From: JBFIHF01 sp964411125
GTDB taxonomy: Bacteria > Myxococcota_A > Bradymonadia > Bradymonadales > Bradymonadaceae
Assembly (NCBI GenBank): GCA_964411125.1
Contig: CAYPJU010000043.1
Location: 1-51,603, forward strand
Reading direction: 5' to 3'
Length of the DNA: 51,603 nucleotides
Shown: positions 34,923 through 42,797 of the stretch, one piece after another
Position numbering within the stretch: position 1 is the stretch's first letter
Layout: every line of letters begins with the position of its first letter
The notes under the pieces: model-generated
Seen by the model: only the letters and a program-made list of their open reading frames with translations
Databases searched by the model: none
Told to the model about the DNA's origin: nothing
Made by a program: the position numbers and the translations under genes

Positions 34923-35265
34923 CGTCACTCGGTGTGCGCGCGTCCCGCGCGACACGACTACACAGGATTTGAGCCGCGCGAGACGCGCGCTCACCGATAT
35001 CGTCCGGCTCGTCACTCGGTGTGCGCGCGTCCCGCGCGACACGACTACACAGAACTTGAGCCGCGCGAGACGCGCGCTCACCGATATCGTCCGGCTCGTC
35101 ACTCGGTGTGNNNNNNNNNNNNNNNNNNNNNNNNNNNNNNNNNNNNNNNNNNNNNNNNNNNNNNNNNNNNNNNNNNNNNNNNNNNNNNNNNNNNNNNNNN
35201 NNNNNNNNNNCCGCGCGACACGACTACACAGAACTTGAGCCGCGCGAGACGCGCGCTCACCGATA
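34923..35265. repeat. 87-bp tandem repeat of paired REP-like hairpins
   Basis: Units start at 34923, 35010 and 35097, exactly 87 bp apart; the array is cut by a gap and resumes to 35265. Each unit has two GC-rich hairpins: one at 34932-34955 (GTGT-G-CGCGCG / CGCGCG-ACAC) and one at 34971-34992 (GAGC-CGCGCG / CGCGCG-CTC). The second is close to the reverse complement of the first, so each unit is an inverted pair, as in BIME/REP elements. It fills the space between the diiron gene and tetR. Reading frames through it are artefacts of the 29-codon period. Confidence 0.85.
35111..35210. other. Assembly gap (100 N) in the 87-bp tandem repeat
   Basis: Exactly 100 N. The right flank carries exactly 55 bases (35211-35265) identical to the preceding unit before sequence diverges, which fits a k=55 assembler stopping in a repeat. 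The true copy number is unknown. Confidence 0.93.
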
Positions 35266-35283
35266 AACCCCGGGAGTGAAACG

Positions 35284-35931
35284 ATGCCACGACGAAAAGC
35301 AGTACGCGCCAACGGCGTCGCCACCCGCGAACGCATCCTGGAAGTCGCCGCCGACTTCTTCGCCTCGATGGGCTACGAAGCCACGTCGCTGCGACAGGTA
35401 GCCGCCGGCGCCGGCATCGACATCGCGACGCTGAAGTACCACGTCGCCGACAAGCCGGCCTTGTTCGGCGAGGTCTACGCCCGTGGCCACGCCCGCTTCA
35501 TGGCGGCGCTCGAGCCGATCCTCGAGCAGCTCGACGAAGTCGCCGACCACGACGACCTGATGGCGCTACTCGACGAGTTCGTCACCACGGTCCACGACTT
35601 CGTCGAGACCGACTTCACCTTCGTCCGGATGACGCTGTTCCGCGCCCTCGAAGACTCCGAAGACGTCATCTCGGTCGAGGAAGAGCTGCAGGCAGTCGCC
35701 ATCTCGCACATCGAAAAGAAGTTTCGCGTCCTCGCCGAACGCGGCGTCATCCGCGACGTCGACACCCGCGCGCTGGTCGTCTTCCTGATCGCCTCGTTCT
35801 CGGCCTGGCACGTCACCGGCCGCTTCAAACCGAGCTGGCTCGGCAACCCTGGACTCGACTCGTCGGCGGGGCGCGCGAGATCCGAGGAGTTCTTCATCGA
35901 ATTGCTGAAGAGCTGGTTGACGTCGCAGTAG
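35284..35931 (+). CDS. TetR-family regulator (intact copy)
   Basis: 215 residues. The N-terminal helix-turn-helix (TSLRQVAAGAGIDIATLKYHVADKPAL, about 34-60) and first helix (TRERILEVAADFFASMGYEATS) are typical of TetR. The C-terminal part is a conserved all-helical ligand domain. It lies after the REP-like array, downstream of the ferredoxin-diiron pair, and may bind the inverted repeat at 33188-33208. Its 3' half recurs 4000 bp downstream as a headless copy (39502-39928), almost identical in the centre. Confidence 0.92.
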   Translation: MPRRKAVRANGVATRERILEVAADFFASMGYEATSLRQVAAGAGIDIATLKYHVADKPALFGEVYARGHARFMAALEPILEQLDEVADHDDLMALLDEFVTTVHDFVETDFTFVRMTLFRALEDSEDVISVEEELQAVAISHIEKKFRVLAERGVIRDVDTRALVVFLIASFSAWHVTGRFKPSWLGNPGLDSSAGRARSEEFFIELLKSWLTSQ

Positions 35932-35935
35932 GGGT

Positions 35936-36637
35936 TTACCGGTAGGGCAGGTCGTCGACCGGCACGTCGTCGAGGTCGTACACCGCGAAGTCCTTGATGG
36001 TGATGAACCCTGGGACATCCATACACTGCGGCGCCTGCTCGGTCGGGCAAGTCGTAACGACACACCCGGGCCATCCGTTCGCTTGTTCGTTCATGGGGGC
36101 TCCGATGACAAAGCTGAGCCGGACGCGATCGAATCCGGTGTTTGGCAACGCACAGGGATTCCCATCGCAGAGGCTGCTGCACTCGAAGAAGTGTACGGCG
36201 CGATCAGGAAGCGGGACCCACCTCCCGATGCCAAGCGCGGCGAGCCCTCCTTGGAATTCTTTACAGTCTGGCGGAGGGGGCCATCCGCAACCGTTCCGGT
36301 AGATCCCGCTGGAGTCGTCGTAGAAAAGGGGCCGCGCCTCATGGTCTTCGACCGTTACGAGCAGAAGGTTGTCGAGCTGCCCTCCGGCCTTATCAGGGAA
36401 CGTAAGGTAGAGGGCGTCATCGCAGGCGTTGGCGAACCGAAATTGGCCCGCTTCGTAGTCGACCTCGATCCGCAGGCAGCGCTTCGCGCGGTCGCACTGC
36501 TGCTCCGACGTGCCCGGGCTGCAGACGATGTTCGACTCGGTCGTCGACCACGGCTCATCAGGCGGCTCGTGCGGCACCGTCTCCTCGGTGCAACCCGTCA
36601 GCAGGCAAGCCAGCGCTGGTGCCATCAGTTTCTTCAC
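35936..36637 (-). CDS. Island lipoprotein, Cys-rich, function unknown
   Basis: 233 residues from the GTG at 36637, which overlaps the upstream stop (GTGA). A short lipoprotein signal ends at Cys16 (LLTGC). An acidic Pro-rich linker precedes a beta-rich domain with at least ten cysteines (for example CGWPPPPDC, CSSLCDGNPC), which suggests disulfides. Segments such as LRIEVDYEAGQFRFANAC and RVRLSFVIG look like a carbohydrate-binding or jelly-roll-type beta sandwich, but no family is recognised. Last gene of the coupled three-gene operon. Confidence 0.65.
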   Translation of the reverse strand: MKKLMAPALACLLTGCTEETVPHEPPDEPWSTTESNIVCSPGTSEQQCDRAKRCLRIEVDYEAGQFRFANACDDALYLTFPDKAGGQLDNLLLVTVEDHEARPLFYDDSSGIYRNGCGWPPPPDCKEFQGGLAALGIGRWVPLPDRAVHFFECSSLCDGNPCALPNTGFDRVRLSFVIGAPMNEQANGWPGCVVTTCPTEQAPQCMDVPGFITIKDFAVYDLDDVPVDDLPYR

Positions 36638-37146
36638 GGTGGGCCACACGTCGACTGAACGAAAGTGCCATCGCTTTGAAAAAGCCAGGCGAGGTTGAAG
36701 GAGAATTCGTCTCCACACCGGTCGATTCCATCGAGCCTGGTCCACTGCACGTTCCCGCTCGCGTTGATTTCGAAACGTAATTCGCCATCGTCGACCACGG
36801 CGTCTCTGGACACCATGCGCATCCCGAAGCCCTCGGAGAATGAGAATGAGCCGGTCGCACTCACGATGTCGTCGCCAGAGATCCCGACGGTCAGGAGGCC
36901 GTCCGCGTAGGACGACCCGTCACTATCTAGAATTTCGCAAGAGGGAACCGGGCTCACCGGGCAGGTCTGTTGGATTCCGAGGTCTTCGACAGGCGAACCG
37001 TCGCCGTCCCGATCTCGTGCGCCAACCTCGGTTGACTCCCCGGCGTCTGGCACGGACGTGCGTTCACTGGGACCGTCCCCCTCCTCCGGCACCGAAGAGC
37101 AGCCGGATATGATGAAGAGCGTGATCAGAACCAACCTTCTGTTCAA
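36634..37146 (-). CDS. Island lipoprotein, small, TTG start
   Basis: 170 residues. The TTG at 37146 is supported by a strong AGGAGG six bases upstream and by its overlap with the previous stop (TTGA). The lipoprotein signal ends at Cys16 (IISGC). A 40-residue acidic linker leads to a beta-rich domain (LLTVGISGDDIVSATGSFSFSEG). No family is recognised. It is coupled at both ends to the other two island genes. Confidence 0.65.
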   Translation of the reverse strand: MNRRLVLITLFIISGCSSVPEEGDGPSERTSVPDAGESTEVGARDRDGDGSPVEDLGIQQTCPVSPVPSCEILDSDGSSYADGLLTVGISGDDIVSATGSFSFSEGFGMRMVSRDAVVDDGELRFEINASGNVQWTRLDGIDRCGDEFSFNLAWLFQSDGTFVQSTCGPP

Positions 37147-39330
37147 AGCTCGCCTCCTACAAAAATCAGAAATTCACCGTCCTCGTCGGCATGCCCGAAT
37201 CTAGACTCGTCGCAGTCCCAGTCAGGCCTTGTGGGGAACGCCCAGAACTGAAACAACCCGCTTTCTGACGCGACGTAGTCGAAGGTCTCGGTGACGTCGT
37301 CTGGACTGTAGCTGAGCCACGTCCACGTTCCGTTGTTCGTATCAAACATCGCTACGTCAAAGTCCGCTGCGGGAATGACACGCGACGCGCGTGAGTGCGT
37401 CGATTGACAGCTGCCAAAGCCGGTGCCGCAGTACGTGAACTGGGGACAGTCGGCGGTGGTGCTGCAATGAATGGAGCCATCCTCGATAGGTACCGGGCAG
37501 GAGCTCCATGCCAACGACCCTCTAAAGTGATCGCCGACGTCCAGGAGCGCGTCGCCGAGAAAGAAGCCGCCTGGTGAGACGGAGTCTTTGCCTGGCGCTG
37601 GTTGGATGTCGTCCTCCGCTCCCAATTCGCTAGGCAAGATGGCATCTTGAGGTGAGACGCGCCCGGTGCATTCTCCGTTGCGCCCCGGCGCGCAGTCTCC
37701 AGCTTGACCAGCTGCGGCCACATGACACCCCCAGTCACCTTCGATCACCGGCATAAACGACGACGCCATTCCCCAACCCACGGCGGAATCAGATGGCGGA
37801 TCTCCGCAGTGACCGAAGAGACACGTCAGTCCGTCTTCGCAGTCGTCTGGCACGCTGCATCTGGAACCATTGGTGTTACCGTCGGGGTTTGCGCTGACCG
37901 GGTGCGTGTGGGGCGCCGTCGACCTGGGGACTCCGTCGACGAACACCGGATGCTGGACAGCGCTGAACTCTGCCATGGCGCGCACGAACTCGGACACCCG
38001 GCAGGTTTCCCACGGTTCGCCATTGCTCGACATTGCCTCCAGTTGTTTGGCGAAAAGCGACAACGTGAGCGGCGCTCCGAGGCTAGTGCCAGACTGGCGG
38101 GCAACCTGGTCCGAGTCGGCGACCGACACCTCAATGTCGTTGTAAGGCGCGACCACGTCGGGTTCGTCCCGGATCCAACTCTCCGCATTCCGGTACCATG
38201 GCAACGTGCCGGCGTATCCCGAGAGAAACTCATCGTCGTCCAGATCATCGGGGGTACCGACGTTCCCTTTGTCGAGGTCTACGGCTGCTCCGACACAAGT
38301 CTGGTTTTGCGCATCGCAAAACACCGCGCAGTCCACCCCAGTGCCGTCGGAGGTTTGTCCCGCCGCCGTCGTCACGACGAGGTCGAAAGTACGTGCATAG
38401 ATGTCCAGCAGCGCTTCTTCCTCGTAAGCCGGCCCTGTAGAGCAATCGGCGGAGGCGGAGAAAGTTGACCGATTCACGAGGCGAACCCCCGACTGGACGA
38501 ACCAATCAAGAGCCTCGAACAAGTCCTTGGAAACGTTACCTCCGCAGGGCGAAGTCGCCGCCGCGGCCAGACCGTCTATGCCTAGATTCGCGACGAGATA
38601 AGTATTCTGTGGCAGAACGTCGTGCGTTCCGGCGTCCGCGTTGTAGTGAGTCATCGACGTCAAGACCTGATGCGCGTGCGGGTTGACGTAGAAATCTTGA
38701 CTAAACGACTGGTTGAGGAGACGGACCTCAGCCGCTGATAAGGCAGGCACTCCGGCATCTACCCCCTGCGGTTCCCCGTTCGCGTCGCACTTGGAATACT
38801 CGACGAGCCCAATCGGACTGGACGAAGCGGTGATAGGGTCAAACAAGTCGGTTTGCGTCAGATCGCGAAACGCGTAGCTAAACTCTTGATCGGAATTGGT
38901 GAACCGAGCGACTGTCCCTCGCCCTACTTCCTGCGAACTCAGTACCCGAAGTCCCGGGATTCCATTTAGCGTCGCCAGTTCTGCCGCATGCAGTTCGCAT
39001 CGGGCGACTCCGACCAGCTTCGCGAAACTCGTTCGTTTACAAATCCGCGCGAGATGCGGCTCGATCGGAGTTCGCCCGCTGGCAATCGCGGCCGCTACCG
39101 CGTTGAGTTTTGCAGCTCGGTTGGCCCCGCCTCCAAGATTTCTGGTGAGGCCCGGCGGGATCTGAACGTCGAATTGGACCAGCGCAGACATCATCTTCGA
39201 CGCTAGCGGCTGCTCACGATTCAGCGCGTTTTCGGGGGGGGGTACACGCAACAAACGTCAAGGCTGTCACCCCGACGAGGAAGACGGTGCGGATTCCGTG
39301 ACTTACGGCCGTCGATCGTAGCTGGGTCAA
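37143..39330 (-). CDS. Subtilase-like (S8) lipoprotein, frame broken at a G9 tract
   Basis: Two reading frames meet at nine G (39234-39242). The first begins with TTG at 39330 behind GGGAG and encodes a lipoprotein signal peptide ending at Cys29 (LTFVAC), then stops at 39214. The second, open to 37143, encodes about 700 residues of an S8-like fold: the serine motif SGTSLGAP, an HAHQ segment and an IGLVEYSK strand. Deleting one G gives a continuous 728-residue lipoprotein. The Asp and Asn positions of true subtilisins look replaced (VEYS, AAGQ), so proteolysis is doubtful. Two Dickkopf-like Cys motifs (CSVPDDCEDGLTC, CSTTADCPQFTYC) follow. Confidence 0.65.
39234..39242. repeat. G9 homopolymer at the signal-peptide junction
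   Basis: Nine consecutive G (C9 on the coding strand), just after the lipobox cysteine codon. A tract of eight would join signal peptide and body in frame. It is either a slippage site for on/off switching or an assembly or sequencing error. Confidence 0.85.
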
Positions 39331-39501
39331 ACCGGTGCTCCCATCAGTAGCGATCCCCCGCGCCGAACTTAGCGAAGGGGGCGGTTCAACGCAAACGACC
39401 GCCGGTCTCGCAATAGCGCGCCGGCAAAGCTCGATTCTCACTCGTCAATGTCGACGACGGCAGCAGCAAGCAGAAACGTGTCAGATAACATCGAAAGGGA
39501 A

Positions 39502-39928
39502 TGGCGCACTCGAGCCGATCCCCGAACAGCTCTACCAAGTCGCCGACCACGACGACCTGATGGCGCTACTCGACGAGTTCGTCACCACCGTCCACGATTT
39601 CGTCGAGACCGACTTCACCTTCGTCCGGATGACGCTGTTCCGCGCCCTCGAAGACTCCGAAGACGTCATCTCGGTCGAGGAAGAGCTGCAGGCAGTCGCC
39701 ATCTCGCACATCGAAAAGAAGTTTCGCGTCCTCGCCGAACGCGGCGTCATCCGCGACGTCGACACCCGCGCGCTGGTCGTCTTCCTGATCGCCTCGTTCT
39801 CGGCCTGGCACGTCACCGGCCGCTTCAAACCGAGCTGGCTCGGCAACCCTGGACTCGACTCGTCGGCGGGGCGCGCGAGATCCGAGGAGTTTTTCATCGA
39901 CCTGCTGAGAAGCTGGCTCGCGACGTAG
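39502..39928 (+). pseudogene. Truncated tetR copy (3' half only)
   Basis: It matches 35502-35928 at a constant +4000 offset. From about 39600 to 39890 the two are identical by eye, while the first 100 and last 40 bases carry several differences; the C terminus reads FFIDLLRSWLAT against FFIELLKSWLTSQ. The DNA-binding half is absent, so no functional repressor can be made. The frame is open upstream into unrelated sequence without a good start. Confidence 0.8.
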
Positions 39929-40049
39929 GGCGCCACCAGTTGGGTCCGAGATTCAAGACTGGTCGGCGAGCAACCCATTGGGTCGGCGAAGTTCGGGTTG
40001 CAGAGGACGGGCAGATTCTGGACTTGGTGAGCAGCCGAAAGATTAAGGA

Positions 40050-40069
40050 GCTTTCAGTTGCCTGAAAGC
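40050..40069 (+). terminator. Hairpin, possible terminator after the tetR fragment
   Basis: A perfect 8-bp stem (GCTTTCAG / CTGAAAGC) with a TTGC loop, 44 bp before the Sel1 gene. No good T-tract follows, so it may instead act on the Sel1 leader. Confidence 0.4.
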
Positions 40070-40113
40070 CTCGTTCGCACTTTCTATGGGCTCGACTCCA
40101 TGAAGGTGGAAAA

Positions 40114-40956
40114 ATGAGCGAACTGGAACAGGCAATCGAGCTGCGGAACAAAATCCTGCGCGGCGACATCGTCATGGGGATCATGCCCCCGGAGGCTTTC
40201 GACGAGCTGGTGGCACGGCTGACCAAGATCGGCGAAGAGGGCGAGCCCGAGGCGTGGTGGGAGCTGGGCCGGGTGCACGCCACGGGCATCAACACCTTCG
40301 ACCCCGACCCCGAGTTGGCGGTGCTCGCCTGGGAGAAGGGATGGGACGTCGGGGGGAGCCGCGAGATGGGGCTCGCGCTGGCGCAGACGTCCTACTTCAG
40401 CCGGCTCGACGTGGTCTCGCCGCCCAAGATGCGGAACATCCTCGAGGAGCTGCTGGAGGACGACGAAGACGGGGCGGCTCGGCTCTTGCTCGGCTGGATG
40501 CACTACGCGGGCTACCTGTTCGAAGCGGATCTCGAGCAGGCGGTCCGGTTTCAGGAGTCGGCTGCCGAACGAGGGAACGCCGACGCGATGTTCGAGCTAT
40601 CGATCCTCCACGGAAACGGCGAAGGGGTGGACCGGGACGAAGAGGAGTCCGTCGCGTGGTGCCGCCGAGCCGCCGAGGCCGGGAGCGTGCGAGCCATGTA
40701 CAACCTCGCGGCCTCGTACGCGGCCGGTCGCGTGGTCGACCAGGACGATGCCGCGGCGTTGCAGTGGTACGAGCGCGCCGCCGAGAACGGGCACGGACGA
40801 GCAGCCGCCACGCTCGCCTACATGTACGGGTTCGGAGAGGGAGCGCCCGAAGATCACGCCGCCGCCGCCGAGTACTTCGACCTTGCGTTCGACTTCGGGT
40901 ACGACCCCTTCCAACTCTTCGATGCGATGGGGGTCGAGCCTCCATTCGAAGTTTAG
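40114..40956 (+). CDS. Sel1-like repeat protein
   Basis: 280 residues, cytoplasmic, no signal peptide. From about residue 118 to 270 there are three to four Sel1-like repeats (AMFELSILHGNGEGVDRDEEESVAWCRRAAEAG and similar, 36-residue period), a helical scaffold for protein contacts. The N-terminal 110 residues are helical and partly repeat-like (AWWELGRVHATG). Start supported by GGTGGAAAA before the ATG. Its stop overlaps the stop of the convergent ABC-F gene (TTAG at 40953-40956). Partner unknown. Confidence 0.85.
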   Translation: MSELEQAIELRNKILRGDIVMGIMPPEAFDELVARLTKIGEEGEPEAWWELGRVHATGINTFDPDPELAVLAWEKGWDVGGSREMGLALAQTSYFSRLDVVSPPKMRNILEELLEDDEDGAARLLLGWMHYAGYLFEADLEQAVRFQESAAERGNADAMFELSILHGNGEGVDRDEEESVAWCRRAAEAGSVRAMYNLAASYAAGRVVDQDDAAALQWYERAAENGHGRAAATLAYMYGFGEGAPEDHAAAAEYFDLAFDFGYDPFQLFDAMGVEPPFEV

Positions 40957-42560
40957 ACGGGGATTCCCCGACGCATCTTGCGAGCCTCGTCGTCGAGGTA
41001 GCGCTCGTAGTTCATGTGCAGGTCGTAGAAATCGCCGCTGTCGAGCTCGATGACGCGGTCGGCGAGGGACTCGAGGAACTGCAGGTCGTGGCTGGCGAAG
41101 AGCATCGTGCCGTCGAACTTCAGCAGGCCGTTGTTGAGTGCCGTGATCGACTCGAGATCGAGGTGGTTCGTCGGGCCGTCGAGCAGCAGCACGTTCGGGT
41201 CCTGCAGCATGATCTTGGCGAGCATGCACCGGACCTTTTCGCCGCCCGACAGCACGGTCGCGCTCTTGCGGACGTCTTCGCCGCTGAAGAGCATCCGGCC
41301 GAGGAAGCTTCGGACGAAGGTCTCGTCCGGCGACGTCGTGTACTGCTTGAGCCAGTCGATGACCGCCAGGTCCGCGTCGAAGAACGCGTCGTTCTCTTTC
41401 GGGAAGTAGCCGAGGTTGACCGAGTTCCCCCAGCTCACCTTCCCCGAGTCCGGCTGAATCTCTCCGGCGAGCACGGCGATCAGGCTGCTGACGGCGACGT
41501 CGTCACCGGTCAGGGCGACTCGTTCCCCCTGTCCGACGGAGAATGACAGGTTGTTGAAGAGGGTCTGCCCCTCGACCGTCAGCGACAGCTTCTCGACCGA
41601 GAGGACCTGGCGTCCCAGCGGTCGTTCGGTCTTGAAGACGATGTAGGGGTACTTGCGCGAGGACGGCTTGATGTCGTCCAGGGTGATCTTGTCCAACATC
41701 GCCTTTCGAGACGTCGCCTGCTTCGACTTCGACGCGTTCGCGCTGAAGCGCTGGATGAACGCGTTGAGCTCTTTGATCCGCTCTTCCTTCTTCTGGTTCG
41801 AAGACTCGCGCTGCCTCATGGCCATCTGGCTCGTCTCGTACCAGAACGTGTAGTTGCCGGAGTAGAGCTGCACGCGCTGGAAGTCGATGTCCGCGATCTT
41901 GTTGCAGACGCGATCGAGGAAGTGGCGGTCGTGGGAGACGACGATGACGGTGTTCTTGAAGTCGTCGAGGAACTGCTCCAGCCAGAGGATCGAGTCGACC
42001 TCGAGATGGTTGGTAGGCTCGTCGAGGAGGAGGATGTCGGGGTCTCCGAAGAGGGCCTGCGCCAGGAGGACTCGGACCTTCTCACTGTCCGACAGTTCAC
42101 TGACGAGGCAGTGGTGGCGTGCTTCTTCGATCCCGAGGGAGCTGAGGAGCTTGCCGGCGTCGGACTCCGCGCTCCAGCCATCGAGCTGAGCGAACTCCGC
42201 CTCGAGCTCCCCGGCGCGGACTCCATCCTCGTCGGTGAAGTCGGCCTTGGCGTAGATGGCGTCCTTCTCGCTCATCACCTGGTAGAGACGCTGGTGCCCC
42301 ATCATCACGGTCGTCAGCGCTTCCACGTCGTTGAACTCGAAGTGGTCCTGTTTGAGCATGCTGAGGCGCAGACCGTTCTGCACGGTCACCGAGCCGGAGG
42401 TGGGCTCCTGGTCTCCGGAGAGGCAGCGCAGGAACGTGGACTTTCCGGCGCCGTTGGCGCCGATGAGGCCGTAGCAGTTGCCGCTCGTGAACAGCGCATC
42501 GACGTTCTCGAAGAGGGTGCGGCCGGCGAAGTTGATGGTGAGTTTGTCGACGGAGATCAT
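40953..42560 (-). CDS. ABC-F ATPase, YbiT-like, with one degenerate ATP site
   Basis: 535 residues from the ATG at 42560, the YbiT size (530). ABC-F proteins bind the ribosomal E site and affect translation or antibiotic resistance. NBD1 has an intact Walker A (GANGAGKS, 34-41) and DEPTNH (180-185) but a degenerate signature (LSDSE, 156-160). NBD2 has a normal signature (LSGGE), yet its Walker A reads GDDVAVSS (about 352-359, no Lys) and its catalytic Glu is Gly462 (DGPTNH). One composite site is therefore complete and the other is dead. E. coli YbiT keeps NBD2's Walker A and Glu. The YbiT-type SRFSANASK-like linker is present (QRFSANASKSKQATS). Confidence 0.92.
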   Translation of the reverse strand: MISVDKLTINFAGRTLFENVDALFTSGNCYGLIGANGAGKSTFLRCLSGDQEPTSGSVTVQNGLRLSMLKQDHFEFNDVEALTTVMMGHQRLYQVMSEKDAIYAKADFTDEDGVRAGELEAEFAQLDGWSAESDAGKLLSSLGIEEARHHCLVSELSDSEKVRVLLAQALFGDPDILLLDEPTNHLEVDSILWLEQFLDDFKNTVIVVSHDRHFLDRVCNKIADIDFQRVQLYSGNYTFWYETSQMAMRQRESSNQKKEERIKELNAFIQRFSANASKSKQATSRKAMLDKITLDDIKPSSRKYPYIVFKTERPLGRQVLSVEKLSLTVEGQTLFNNLSFSVGQGERVALTGDDVAVSSLIAVLAGEIQPDSGKVSWGNSVNLGYFPKENDAFFDADLAVIDWLKQYTTSPDETFVRSFLGRMLFSGEDVRKSATVLSGGEKVRCMLAKIMLQDPNVLLLDGPTNHLDLESITALNNGLLKFDGTMLFASHDLQFLESLADRVIELDSGDFYDLHMNYERYLDDEARKMRRGIPV

Positions 42561-42797
42561 GGCGGCGCCTTGGGTGGGGGGTACAGCTACGGCGGCATTT
42601 AGCGTTCCTTTTCCGCGCTGGCAAGCCGGTGCGCTCAGGGGGGAGTCGCAGGCGTGTGGCGCTCGCCAAATTTCCCCTGTCGCGTGTCGAAACGCCCATG
42701 CTAAGTCCCGGGCCATTCAGACGTGCGGGGCCAGGCGGTCTGCTCACCACGAACGGTCGTGGTTTGACGTTTGTGAGTATGGCTCGAGGGAGATGGA

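Larger units (their letters stand above)
35932..39501. mobile_element. Island inserted between two tetR copies
   Basis: Some 3.6 kb separates the end of intact tetR from the headless tetR copy. It holds only a minus-strand operon of three secreted proteins and has visibly lower G+C and more A/T-ending codons than its neighbours. The duplicated tetR segment is offset by exactly 4000 bp. Single-crossover integration of a circle carrying a tetR 3' fragment would give this layout: full gene, insert, truncated gene. No integrase, transposase or terminal inverted repeat is seen. Confidence 0.55.

Noticed and set aside
34923..35265. A CRISPR array
   Set aside because: The whole 87-bp unit repeats, including what would be spacers, and no cas genes are near.
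34911..35336. Open frames on both strands encoding repeated 29-residue units
   Set aside because: The 87-bp repeat is divisible by three, so frames stay open automatically. The content is hairpins, not protein.
35932..39501. A transposon or insertion sequence with its own transposase
   Set aside because: No transposase, integrase or terminal inverted repeats were seen; only the duplicated tetR segment marks the boundaries.
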